Assembly: GCA_028277845.1 (NCBI GenBank)
Contig: JANQFL010000007.1
Span: forward strand, 1-64,000
Direction: 5' to 3'
Origin: Sneathiellales bacterium
Lineage (GTDB): Bacteria; Pseudomonadota; Alphaproteobacteria; JANQFL01
Length of the DNA stretch: 64,000 nt
Shown here: positions 45,333-53,488 of the stretch, piece after piece
Layout: every line of letters starts with the position of its first letter
Numbering within the stretch: the first letter of the stretch is position 1
Position numbers and translations under genes: made by a program
Notes under the pieces: model-generated
What the model saw: the letters and a program-made list of their open reading frames with translations, nothing else
Database searches by the model: none
Told to the model about the DNA's origin: nothing

Positions 45333-48300
45333 TCCGGTTTCTCGCCGGCCATCCCACGGCCGCCAATCTGTTGATGATCGGATTCCTGGCGTTCGGCGCC
45401 ATCGCCATGCCGACGTTGAAACGGGAAACCTTCCCGGACCTGCCGCTGGATACGGTCGAAGTATCGGCCGTGTATCGGGGCGCCGCCACGGAAGATGTGG
45501 CCGACACCGTTTGCCGGCGGTTCGAGGACGCCGTCGACGCCGTCAACGGCGTTGAAGAGGTTCGCTGCGAGGCGCAGCAAGGTAAGGCGACCGCCAGTCT
45601 GGAAATGTTGGAAGGCCGCGACATCACGGTCTTTCTCGACGACATCAAAACCGAAATCGACGCCATCGACGATTTCCCGCCGGACGTCGAGGCACCGATC
45701 GTCAAGATCCTCAATCGCAATGAGTTCGTCGCGGCGATTGCGGTCACCGGCGAAATGAGCGATGTGGATTTGAAGTCGTACGCGGAACAGCTCAAGCAGC
45801 GCATGCAGGCGATCACCGCCATCTCGGAAATTCAGATCACCGGGTTCTCCGACCGCCAAATCCGGATCGAAATCCCCGCCCTTGCTCTGGCCCGGCACGG
45901 CCTGTCGATCCTGGACATCGCCAATACCGTCGGCCGGCAATCCCTCGACAGACCGCTCGGCGAATTGCTCCAACCCGACAGCGATATCCTGATCCGCCTG
46001 ACGGAGGAGCGCCGGTCGGTGCGCCAACTGGAGGATCTGGTGGTCGTGGGGTCGGCAACAGGCGCGGAAGTCAAACTGGGCGAAATCGGCACGGTCACGG
46101 CACGGTTCGAAGACGCGTTCGACCGCATCGAATTCGACGGCCGGCGTGCGGCGATGATTCGGGTCTTCAAGAACCGGAGCCAGGATACCCTGACCGCCAT
46201 CGATGCCGTCCGCGCGTTCGTGGCCGAAGAGCGGGCAAGGAGCCCGAGTTCGGTCGCAATGACGGTTACGCAGGACGTCAGCACCATCGTCCGCGACCGC
46301 CTGACCATGCTGATCAAGAACGCCCTGCAGGGCATCATCCTGGTCGCGGCAACGCTGTGGCTCTTTTTCGGCTTGCGGTTCTCGTTCTGGGTCGCCATGG
46401 GCCTGCCGGTGTCGTTCATGGGCGCCTTTGGCGTCATGTCGCTTTTCGGCTTGTCGATCGACATGATCACCATGGTCGGACTGTTGATCAGTATTGGCCT
46501 GTTGATGGACGACGCGATCGTCATCGCCGAAAACATCGCCACCCATTTCAGGGGCGGTAAGTCGCCGTTGGCCGCCGCAATCGACGGCACCCGCGAAGTG
46601 CTGCCCGGCGTCGCCGCCTCCTTCGCCACGACCGTTTCCGTCTTCGGCGCCCTGGCGTTCATTTCCGGTGATATCGGCAATGTCCTGAAGTTCATACCGA
46701 TCGTCCTGATCATCACGTTGGCCGTCAGCATGGTCGAGGCCTTCTTCATCCTGCCCAACCACATGTCGCATGCGGTCCACAAGCGGGGCGAGCCGGGCCG
46801 TATCGGAACAGCCGTGGAGCGGGGTTTGTCTTGGCTGACGGAAAATGTCGCCGGCCATCTCGCGGACTGGGCAGTCAGGCGCCGTTATCTGACTTTGGGT
46901 CTTTCGTTGTTTCTCTTGTTCGCTTCGATCGCCATGCTGGCCGGTGGCGTGGTCAAATTCCAGGCGTTTCCGGACCTCGAAGGCGATGTGGTGGAAGCCC
47001 GCATTCTTCTACCGCAAGGCACGCCTTTGAATCGCACCGTTCAGGTCACCGACCATTTGCTGCAGGCTTTGACGGACGTCGATGCGGACCTGAGCCGAAG
47101 GGAAGCCGAAGGCGAAAAACTGGTGCAGCATGTCAGTGTGCAATACGGCAAGAACGCCGACGCGTTCGAGCGTGGCGCCCATGTCGCGACCATCACGGTC
47201 GACCTCCTCAGTTCCGAACAACGGCATTCACTGAGCGACGAAATCCTCGAACGATGGCGGGCCACGGCGGGTATTATTCCAGACGTCGTCAATATCAAAT
47301 TCACGGAGCTGCAAATCGGCCTGGCCGGACGCGCCATCGAAGTCCGGCTGGCGGGGTTGCCGCTTTCCCAACTCAAGCAGGCATCACAGGACCTGCAGGC
47401 CTGGTTGCGCGATTATGAGGGTGCTCTCGACATCGACGATGATCTGCGTCCGGGCAAACCCGAAATACGGGTACGCATGCGCGACGGCGCTCAGGTTCTC
47501 GGTCTGGATGCCCGGTCGCTAGGCGATCAGTTGTCCACGGCCCTACTGGGACGGGTCGCCAACGAAATTCAGGTCGGCCCGGAGAGCCTGGAGATCGACA
47601 TCAGACTGGCGGCAGAGGACAGGGATAGCCTTGCGGGACTGGAGACCCTGCGCATCAAACTGCCGAACGGCCGCGAAGTGCCTTTGATCACCGTCGCGAC
47701 ACTCGAGGCCGACCGCGGCTGGGCCCGCATACACCGCATCGACAGCCAACCCACCATCACGATTGCCGGAGATATCGACCGGACGCGGGCCAATGCGTCG
47801 GAAGTGGTGCGGCACACCAAGACCCATTTTTTACCCAAACTTCAACAATCGTATCCGGGTCTGTCCGTCATCTTCGAGGGCGAACAGGCATCGGGTGCCG
47901 AAACCCAAGCCTCCATCGTCCGCGCGTTCATGATGGGTTTGATCGGGGTCTTTCTGCTGCTGGCCTATCAGTTCCGATCCTACATACTACCGCCGGTGAT
48001 GATGATGATCATCCCCATGGCCCTGATCGGCGTAATCTGGGGCCATATGATCATGGGCTTTGACATTTCCATGCCCAGCATGGTCGGTTTCGTTTCGTTG
48101 GCCGGCATCGTGGTCAACAACGCGATCCTCATGGTTCAGTTCGTCAATCTCGGACTGGCACAGGGCATGGAGATCGAGGATGCCGCGCGGGCCGCGGCCC
48201 GCCGCCGGTTCCGGCCCATGTTCCTGACCTCGCTGACGACCATACTCGGGCTGTTGCCCTTGCTCTCCGAAACCAGTCTGCAGGCGCAGGTGATGCAGCC

Positions 48301-48460
48301 GCTGGTCGTCAGTCTGGTGTTCGGCCTCCTGGCCACGACCCTTCTGGTACTGGCGCTGGTGCCGGCATTGTTGTCGGTCCTGCACGATTTGCGGTTGGTC
48401 GATCGCCCGACCGCGGCGCCGGAAGAAGGACAACCCGTCGAACGGACCGTTCAGGCCTGA
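45329..48460 (+). CDS. RND-family efflux pump (AcrB/MexB-like)
   Basis: A 1043-residue proton-driven exporter of normal length with twelve membrane helices and two large periplasmic loops. TM1 is at the N-terminus (MIGFLAFGAIAM). In TM4, MVGLLISIGLLMDDAIVIAEN carries the paired aspartates of the proton relay. The second half repeats the plan with GFVSLAGIVVNNAILMVQF. Sequence style is nearer to the pumps of environmental alphaproteobacteria than to AcrB itself. Substrates are unknown. Its end overlaps the convergent HAD gene by ten bases. Confidence 0.9.
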   Translation: MIRFLAGHPTAANLLMIGFLAFGAIAMPTLKRETFPDLPLDTVEVSAVYRGAATEDVADTVCRRFEDAVDAVNGVEEVRCEAQQGKATASLEMLEGRDITVFLDDIKTEIDAIDDFPPDVEAPIVKILNRNEFVAAIAVTGEMSDVDLKSYAEQLKQRMQAITAISEIQITGFSDRQIRIEIPALALARHGLSILDIANTVGRQSLDRPLGELLQPDSDILIRLTEERRSVRQLEDLVVVGSATGAEVKLGEIGTVTARFEDAFDRIEFDGRRAAMIRVFKNRSQDTLTAIDAVRAFVAEERARSPSSVAMTVTQDVSTIVRDRLTMLIKNALQGIILVAATLWLFFGLRFSFWVAMGLPVSFMGAFGVMSLFGLSIDMITMVGLLISIGLLMDDAIVIAENIATHFRGGKSPLAAAIDGTREVLPGVAASFATTVSVFGALAFISGDIGNVLKFIPIVLIITLAVSMVEAFFILPNHMSHAVHKRGEPGRIGTAVERGLSWLTENVAGHLADWAVRRRYLTLGLSLFLLFASIAMLAGGVVKFQAFPDLEGDVVEARILLPQGTPLNRTVQVTDHLLQALTDVDADLSRREAEGEKLVQHVSVQYGKNADAFERGAHVATITVDLLSSEQRHSLSDEILERWRATAGIIPDVVNIKFTELQIGLAGRAIEVRLAGLPLSQLKQASQDLQAWLRDYEGALDIDDDLRPGKPEIRVRMRDGAQVLGLDARSLGDQLSTALLGRVANEIQVGPESLEIDIRLAAEDRDSLAGLETLRIKLPNGREVPLITVATLEADRGWARIHRIDSQPTITIAGDIDRTRANASEVVRHTKTHFLPKLQQSYPGLSVIFEGEQASGAETQASIVRAFMMGLIGVFLLLAYQFRSYILPPVMMMIIPMALIGVIWGHMIMGFDISMPSMVGFVSLAGIVVNNAILMVQFVNLGLAQGMEIEDAARAAARRRFRPMFLTSLTTILGLLPLLSETSLQAQVMQPLVVSLVFGLLATTLLVLALVPALLSVLHDLRLVDRPTAAPEEGQPVERTVQA

Positions 48461-49104
48461 AGCAAGGACGGCAATTCGGTCATATCCGTGAAGACCGATG
48501 CGCCGGCAGCCGCCAGCGCGTCCCCATCGGTGAATTCGCTGCCCGCATAACCGAAGACGGGGATGCCGGCGGCACGGGCCGCCTGCACACCCGGAACCGA
48601 ATCCTCGACGACCACGCATCGGCCCGGTTCCGTGTTCATCCGGTTGGCGGCAAAGAGAAACAGATCGGGATGCGGCTTGCCCCGTTCGACCTGGGACACA
48701 CTGAATATGCGCCCGGCGAAATAGTCCAGCAACCCAGTCTTGCCCAAGGTGAAGTTCATCTTCTTGAACTGGCCCGAGGAGGCGACGCAATCGGGTATGT
48801 CGATGGCGGCAATGGCATCCTTGATACCCGGCACCGGTTGCAGCTCCCGCTCGAACCTTTTCAGCGTTTCGGCGCGCATGTCCTCGACAAAGTTTTCCGG
48901 CAGCGGCCGGCCCAGTTCCTCCTCGATCATCACCACGCAACTGTCCATGGAGCGGCCGACATAGGTGGCGATGGTGCTTTCCAGGGTGTAGGACAGGCCG
49001 ATGCGGTTGAGCGCATCACACATGACCTGGTTCGCCGGGCCTTCACTGTCGACGAGAACCCCGTCGCAATCGAAAATGACAAGATCGGGACGGGATGACA
49101 GCAT
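48451..49104 (-). CDS. HAD-superfamily hydrolase (phosphatase/phosphomutase type)
   Basis: A 217-residue haloacid-dehalogenase enzyme. Motif I is DLVIFDCDGVLVDSE (nucleophile Asp and acid/base Asp), motif II VASSGQ, motif III Lys in ERGKPHPD and motif IV VVEDSVPG. A helical cap lies between motifs I and II. It resembles phosphoglycolate phosphatase, beta-phosphoglucomutase or 6-phosphogluconate phosphatase, which sequence alone cannot separate. ATG at 49104. Confidence 0.85.
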   Translation of the reverse strand: MLSSRPDLVIFDCDGVLVDSEGPANQVMCDALNRIGLSYTLESTIATYVGRSMDSCVVMIEEELGRPLPENFVEDMRAETLKRFERELQPVPGIKDAIAAIDIPDCVASSGQFKKMNFTLGKTGLLDYFAGRIFSVSQVERGKPHPDLFLFAANRMNTEPGRCVVVEDSVPGVQAARAAGIPVFGYAGSEFTDGDALAAAGASVFTDMTELPSLLQA

Positions 49105-49182
49105 GCGATGGGCGCTCCAGTAGTGGGCTTGGTTTGAACTGCGCCTTAACACATACGCGCCGGAGCCGCGCTCTTCAACCCG

Positions 49183-50160
49183 TCAGCGGAACAGTTGCAC
49201 GCCCCGCATACCGTCGTAAAGATGGGCCACCTGTTCGCCGTAGCCGTTCCACTTCAGCGTCGGCACCCTCTCCCCGGTTCCCAATACCCGTTCGGTCGCC
49301 TGGCTCCAGCGAGGATGCGCCACTTCCGGATTGACGTTGGCCCAGAAGCCGTACTCGCTGCTCTGCAGCTTCCACCAGAACGTTTCCGGCGCTTCCTCGA
49401 CAAATTCGAATTCGACGACGGATTTGACCGATTTGAAGCCGTATTTCCACGGCACCGCCAGGCGCAGCGGTGCCCCGTGCTGCTTGGGCAAGGTGTGGCC
49501 ATAGATGCCGGTCACCATGAACGCCATCTCGTTGGTGGCTTCGGCAATCGTCAGGCCTTCCGTGTACGGCCAGGGATACCAGAATTGCTTTTGACCCGGT
49601 GCCATATCTTTATCGAGGAAGGTCCGCATGGCGACGAACTTGGCCGATCCCAGCGGCTTGGCGAGATCGACCAACGCCTTCATGGGGAAGCCGCTCCACG
49701 GGACCGCCATGGACCAGGCCTCGACGCAGCGGAAGCGGTAAAGCCGTTCCTCGAGCGGCATGCGTTTCAGCAGGTCGTCGATACCGATGGTGAACGGCTT
49801 CTCGACCAGGCCTTTGATCTCGATCGTCCAGGGCCGGATCTTCAAGGCCTGCGCGGCCTTGGAAATGGTTTTGTGTGAACCGAATTCGTAGAAGTTGTTG
49901 TACTTGGCGGCGATGTGTTCATCCGTCAGCGGCCGGTCCAGCGTGTATTTCTTGTTTTGTGCGACCGGATACAGATGCGCCGAAGGGTCTTCGGAGGCAA
50001 ATGCGGTTCCGGCCGCCAATCCCGTGACGCCAAGCGGCAATCCGCCTGCAATCAATCCGCCTGCCATGCCTTTAAGCAGCGAACGGCGCTGATGGAAAAC
50101 ATGTTCCGGAGTGGCCGCCGATTCCGGCAGATACCAACTGGGTCGGCTTCTTGTCAACAT
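49183..50160 (-). CDS. msrP: Periplasmic methionine-sulphoxide reductase catalytic subunit MsrP (YedY family)
   Basis: A 325-residue molybdopterin enzyme that repairs oxidised methionine in periplasmic proteins. It has a Tat signal (RRSLLKG followed by a hydrophobic stretch to about residue 55). The molybdenum-ligating cysteine is in RFRCVEAWSMAVPWSGFP, with cofactor residues in KQHGAPLRL and KYGFKSVKSV. The haem membrane partner MsrQ, often adjacent, is absent from this window. ATG at 50160 with AGGGAG upstream. Confidence 0.92.
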   Translation of the reverse strand: MLTRSRPSWYLPESAATPEHVFHQRRSLLKGMAGGLIAGGLPLGVTGLAAGTAFASEDPSAHLYPVAQNKKYTLDRPLTDEHIAAKYNNFYEFGSHKTISKAAQALKIRPWTIEIKGLVEKPFTIGIDDLLKRMPLEERLYRFRCVEAWSMAVPWSGFPMKALVDLAKPLGSAKFVAMRTFLDKDMAPGQKQFWYPWPYTEGLTIAEATNEMAFMVTGIYGHTLPKQHGAPLRLAVPWKYGFKSVKSVVEFEFVEEAPETFWWKLQSSEYGFWANVNPEVAHPRWSQATERVLGTGERVPTLKWNGYGEQVAHLYDGMRGVQLFR

Positions 50161-50411
50161 GGGCGAACTCCCTGCCTGCACTGTTGCGGCAGAGTTAAAC
50201 CCATGGGTATCGATGGCAAGTCAACTGTGCGTGAGAGACCGACCGGCCCTCATTGCCGGCATCCAGGATGCATGAACTTTGGAATTACTTTAAAGTGTAG
50301 ATTGCGCTTGATAAGCGCGGAAAAGATGATACAAGCTTTGGTTTAGTAACAACGGCGTACAGTGAGTAATCTCTCGTACGTATCGAATGATTCTGAGGCT
50401 AGAGGTTGCTT

Positions 50412-51011
50412 ATGTACCCGAACGTAATACAACGTCTGCTTGTTTGTTCTGCCGCGCTGGCCCTGTCGGCCTGCGCCAGTATCGTCAGTGACAACGATAC
50501 ATCCACATACATAGAGACGGACCCGAAAGTCGCCACGTGCGACTTGGAAGGCAAGGACTTCAAGCACAGCATGCAAACACCTGACAGGGTCATTCTCCCG
50601 GCGAACGCGGCCCCGATCTCCGTGACCTGTACGGCGGATGGATACAAACCGTCATCCGATCAGTTGGATACCGAGCTCGACGGTTGGATCTTCGGCAACA
50701 TTATTGTTGGCGGCGTCATCGGCGCGGCGGTCGATCTCGTACGCGGGGCAGGCTTCAAATACCCGCCGTCGTTCCATGTGTTTCTCCAACCCGAGAAGTT
50801 CAAAACCGGCGCCGATCGCGATGCGTGGTTCGACCGCCGACGGAAATTCATCAACGACAAATGGGACGACGTGGTTAAAAAGATCAAAGGTCAATGTGGC
50901 ACGGGCACATGCGAAGACGAGCAAAACCGCGCCAACAAGAAACGTCAGGAAGAACTCGACAAGCTCGAGAGCCTCAAGCAAACGGTTGTCGTCGAGATTC
51001 CGTCGGCCTGA
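50412..51011 (+). CDS. Small lipoprotein of unknown function
   Basis: A 199-residue protein with a lipoprotein signal peptide and lipobox LSAC (cysteine at about residue 20), so it should be anchored in the envelope. A glycine-rich hydrophobic stretch (FGNIIVGGVIGAAVDLVRGA, near residues 95-115) and a charged, Lys/Glu-rich C-terminal helix follow. Similar layouts occur in uncharacterised proteobacterial lipoproteins. ATG at 50412; a TTG six bases earlier is in frame. Convergent with the MarR gene. Confidence 0.75.
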   Translation: MYPNVIQRLLVCSAALALSACASIVSDNDTSTYIETDPKVATCDLEGKDFKHSMQTPDRVILPANAAPISVTCTADGYKPSSDQLDTELDGWIFGNIIVGGVIGAAVDLVRGAGFKYPPSFHVFLQPEKFKTGADRDAWFDRRRKFINDKWDDVVKKIKGQCGTGTCEDEQNRANKKRQEELDKLESLKQTVVVEIPSA

Positions 51012-51032
51012 GGCTGCTTCGGAACGACCGGG

Positions 51033-51527
51033 TCAATCCAGGGACGCCATACTTTGATACACACGGCGGAGCAGCGACTTCAACTGCTCCGTCTCCGCGT
51101 CCGACAGATCCGACAGCGCCGTCGATTCATAACGTTTGGCAATGGGAATGATGCGGTCGGTCACGTCAATGCCCGTCTGGGTCAGCGCCACTCTGACCGA
51201 CCGGGCGTCGCTGGTCTCCCGCCGCCGCACCACAAGGCTTCTCTTTTCCAAGCCGTCCACCACACGCGACAATGTCGAAACCTCGATCGTCGTGCGTTCG
51301 GAAATGTGGCGCATGCGTGACGGCCCGTCATCCCGAAGCACCGCCATCACCCGCCACATGGGCAGTGTCAGTCCGTAGTCTCGTACCACCTCGGTAAAGG
51401 CGGCGGCGATCTTGGCGCCGGCCCGGTTCAACAAATACGGAACGTACTCTCCCAGTTCCAGGCCACCGGTACTTTCGTGGCGTTCCCCGATGGTGTCGCC
51501 GGGCGCGGTCGCGTCGCTGTCGGACAT
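51033..51527 (-). CDS. MarR-family transcriptional regulator
   Basis: A 164-residue winged-helix repressor. The recognition region is MRHISERTTIEVSTLSRVVDGLEKRSLVVRRRETSDARSVRVALT (about residues 72-116), with dimerisation helices at both ends. It is the last gene of a leftward group, nine bases after the flavin oxidoreductase gene. It probably controls that gene through the repeats at 52654-52680. Confidence 0.88.
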   Translation of the reverse strand: MSDSDATAPGDTIGERHESTGGLELGEYVPYLLNRAGAKIAAAFTEVVRDYGLTLPMWRVMAVLRDDGPSRMRHISERTTIEVSTLSRVVDGLEKRSLVVRRRETSDARSVRVALTQTGIDVTDRIIPIAKRYESTALSDLSDAETEQLKSLLRRVYQSMASLD

Positions 51528-51536
51528 TGGCGATCC

Positions 51537-52619
51537 CTACTGCGCCGCGACCAACGACTGGTGGGCGCCATCGAACGCCGGGGCGATGTCTTCCATGAAA
51601 CGCTGCATTTGTTCCTTGACCATGGTGTCGGGTTTGAGACCGTAGTTGAAATAGAGAATGACTTCGGAAATTCCGGCCGCCTCGACCTCCTTGAGGTCGT
51701 CGATGATCTTCTGCGTGCTGCCGACAAGAACGGATTTCGACGTCAGGTCTTCCGGTTTCATGTTCCGCAGTATGTCGACGATCTCGAGAAAGTACTTGTA
51801 GGTCGGCGGCACCGTCTTGGCGTTTGCCGGAAACGCGGCGATCAGCGCGTCGTGGAAATAGCGTACGAGGGACTGCCTGCCATAGGCCTCCTCGCCGGGC
51901 GTGTCGGCGATATGGATGAAGTAGGAGCACATGGCCCGGCGGGCCGGCCGCTGATGTTTGGTTTCGCATTCCTCGCGGTAAACCCGAACAGCGTCGGCCA
52001 GGGAACCGTAGACCATGGCGGCGGCGAAGGGTGCATAGATGATGTTCCAGTCCTTGGCCGCGGCAAGCTCCATGCTGGGGCGGGAGAAGCAGGCGACATA
52101 CGGCCGCAGCGGATTCTGCATCGGCTTCGGCCGGACCTCGATGTCCTCGAACTGATAGAACTGGCCCTTGTGGGACCACTTGCCTTCCTCGGTCCAGGCC
52201 CGCCAGAGAATGTCCATGCCTTCGGCAAACATTTCGGCCGATTTGTCGAACGGCACCTGAAACGGCCCGTATTCCAGCTTGTCGTATCCGCGGCCGGCCG
52301 AAAAATCGACCCGGCCGCCCGACAGAAGGTCGAGCGTCGCCCATTCCTCCGCCACGTCGAGTGGATGATGCACGGGCAGCAGCACGACACCGGGCGCCAA
52401 ACGAATGCGGCTGGTCGCACCGGCCAACTTGGCCAGTATGATATGCGGGCAGGCGTTGACTCCGAGCAGATTGAAGTGGTGTTCGCCGATCCAAGCCGAA
52501 TGCAATCCCACTTTTTCGGCCCATAATGCCTGTTCGTAGATTTCCTGGACGAACTTTTCCGGTGTCCGGGGATTGTCGGGGTAGCGGTTGTCACTGAGCG
52601 TGAAATAACCGAATTCCAT
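51537..52619 (-). CDS. LLM-class flavin-dependent oxidoreductase (bacterial luciferase-like)
   Basis: A 360-residue TIM-barrel monooxygenase of the luciferase superfamily. Landmarks are the N-terminal EFGYFTLSDN, GEHHFNLLGV, RIRLAPGVVLLPVHHPLDVAEEWATLDLLSGGRVDFSAGRGYD and the C-terminal VGSTQKIIDDLKEVE. It uses FMNH2 supplied by a separate reductase and oxygen; the substrate is unknown. It lies between a hydratase and a MarR gene, so catabolism of an organic substrate is plausible. ATG at 52619. Confidence 0.87.
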   Translation of the reverse strand: MEFGYFTLSDNRYPDNPRTPEKFVQEIYEQALWAEKVGLHSAWIGEHHFNLLGVNACPHIILAKLAGATSRIRLAPGVVLLPVHHPLDVAEEWATLDLLSGGRVDFSAGRGYDKLEYGPFQVPFDKSAEMFAEGMDILWRAWTEEGKWSHKGQFYQFEDIEVRPKPMQNPLRPYVACFSRPSMELAAAKDWNIIYAPFAAAMVYGSLADAVRVYREECETKHQRPARRAMCSYFIHIADTPGEEAYGRQSLVRYFHDALIAAFPANAKTVPPTYKYFLEIVDILRNMKPEDLTSKSVLVGSTQKIIDDLKEVEAAGISEVILYFNYGLKPDTMVKEQMQRFMEDIAPAFDGAHQSLVAAQ

Positions 52620-52653
52620 GCCTGCCTCCTTGTTGTTGTGAAGGCAATATTAT

Positions 52654-52680
52654 TTGCAAATACAATAATTGCAAATACAA
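52654..52680. promoter_or_regulatory. Two direct 12-bp repeats, candidate MarR operator
   Basis: TTGCAAATACAA occurs at 52654-52665 and again at 52669-52680, a 15-bp period. The palindrome ATTTGCAAAT overlaps the first. The AT-rich stretch stands out from its GC-rich surroundings and lies in the gap just before the flavin oxidoreductase gene. Confidence 0.5.
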
Positions 52681-52688
52681 ATAAATCC

Positions 52689-53486
52689 TTACTCCGGCAC
52701 GAATGTAATGTCGACGTTACCCAAGGACCCAAATTGCGCCGACACATGATCACCCGGTTCGGCCATGTAGACGTCGATGCACGTGCCGGTCGAGACGAAG
52801 TCACCCGCGCGCAATGTCTTGCCGCGCGATGCCAGATGATTGGCCAGCCAGGTCAATGCATTCAGCGGATGACCCAACACGTTCGCGGCGGTACCGACTC
52901 TGACGCGCTCCTGATCGACAAACAGTTCGACATCGATATCCGCGAGATCGTGAGTCCGCCAGCTCTCGACGGGCACGCCATGGACCCAGTGTCCGTGCGA
53001 CCCGTTGTCGGCGATGTTCGCCGCCGCGCCGGCGGTTGTCCAATTGGTGTAGCGGCTATCCACCACTTCGATCGAAGGCAACACCGCGCCGACGCTCGCC
53101 GCGACTTGTTCGCGCTCGTACGGAACCGAAACGTGCGGCAGGTCCTCGGCCATGCGGAAGGCGTATTCGGCCTCGATACATCGAAAGAAGAACGACGAAG
53201 TCGGCAACCGTGCGGGACTGGCATGGCATGTCGCGTCCAACAGGCAACCGGCGAACGGTTCGGATATTCCCAGCAGGGCCTGCGCCGTCCGATTGGTGCA
53301 ACCGATTTTGTAACCGACCGTGGTCGAACCCAACCACCCGGTCAATGCCGAAACGTGCCGGTCCTGAACCATGTAGCCTTGTTCAAGGGACAAAAAGACA
53401 TCCGCCGGCGGCGCGGCCACCGGCGAATGCATTTTGCGGGCTTCGACCAGCGCCGCCAAGGCCCGGTCGAGGTCCGTATCGTGCAC
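52689..53486 (-). CDS. 2-keto-4-pentenoate hydratase family protein (FAH superfamily)
   Basis: A 265-residue protein resembling MhpD-type hydratases and 4-oxalocrotonate decarboxylases. Typical parts are GYKIGCTNRTAQALLGISEPFAG, EAEYAFRMA with the metal-binding Glu pair, PSIEVVDSRY, and the final RAGDFVSTGTCIDVYMAEPGD. It would add water to a dienoic keto acid or decarboxylate it. The start is a GTG two bases after the stop of the EF-G-like gene, so it is probably coupled to that gene. Confidence 0.85.
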   Translation of the reverse strand: MHDTDLDRALAALVEARKMHSPVAAPPADVFLSLEQGYMVQDRHVSALTGWLGSTTVGYKIGCTNRTAQALLGISEPFAGCLLDATCHASPARLPTSSFFFRCIEAEYAFRMAEDLPHVSVPYEREQVAASVGAVLPSIEVVDSRYTNWTTAGAAANIADNGSHGHWVHGVPVESWRTHDLADIDVELFVDQERVRVGTAANVLGHPLNALTWLANHLASRGKTLRAGDFVSTGTCIDVYMAEPGDHVSAQFGSLGNVDITFVPE

Positions 53487-53488
53487 GG

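Noticed and set aside
45161-46858. A 565-codon frame antisense to the RND pump genes
   Set aside because: Spans two well-supported genes on the other strand and has no motif.
50300-50325. Hairpin GCGCTT/AAGCGC before the lipoprotein gene
   Set aside because: Only six base pairs with a 3-nt loop and no T-tract; probably chance.
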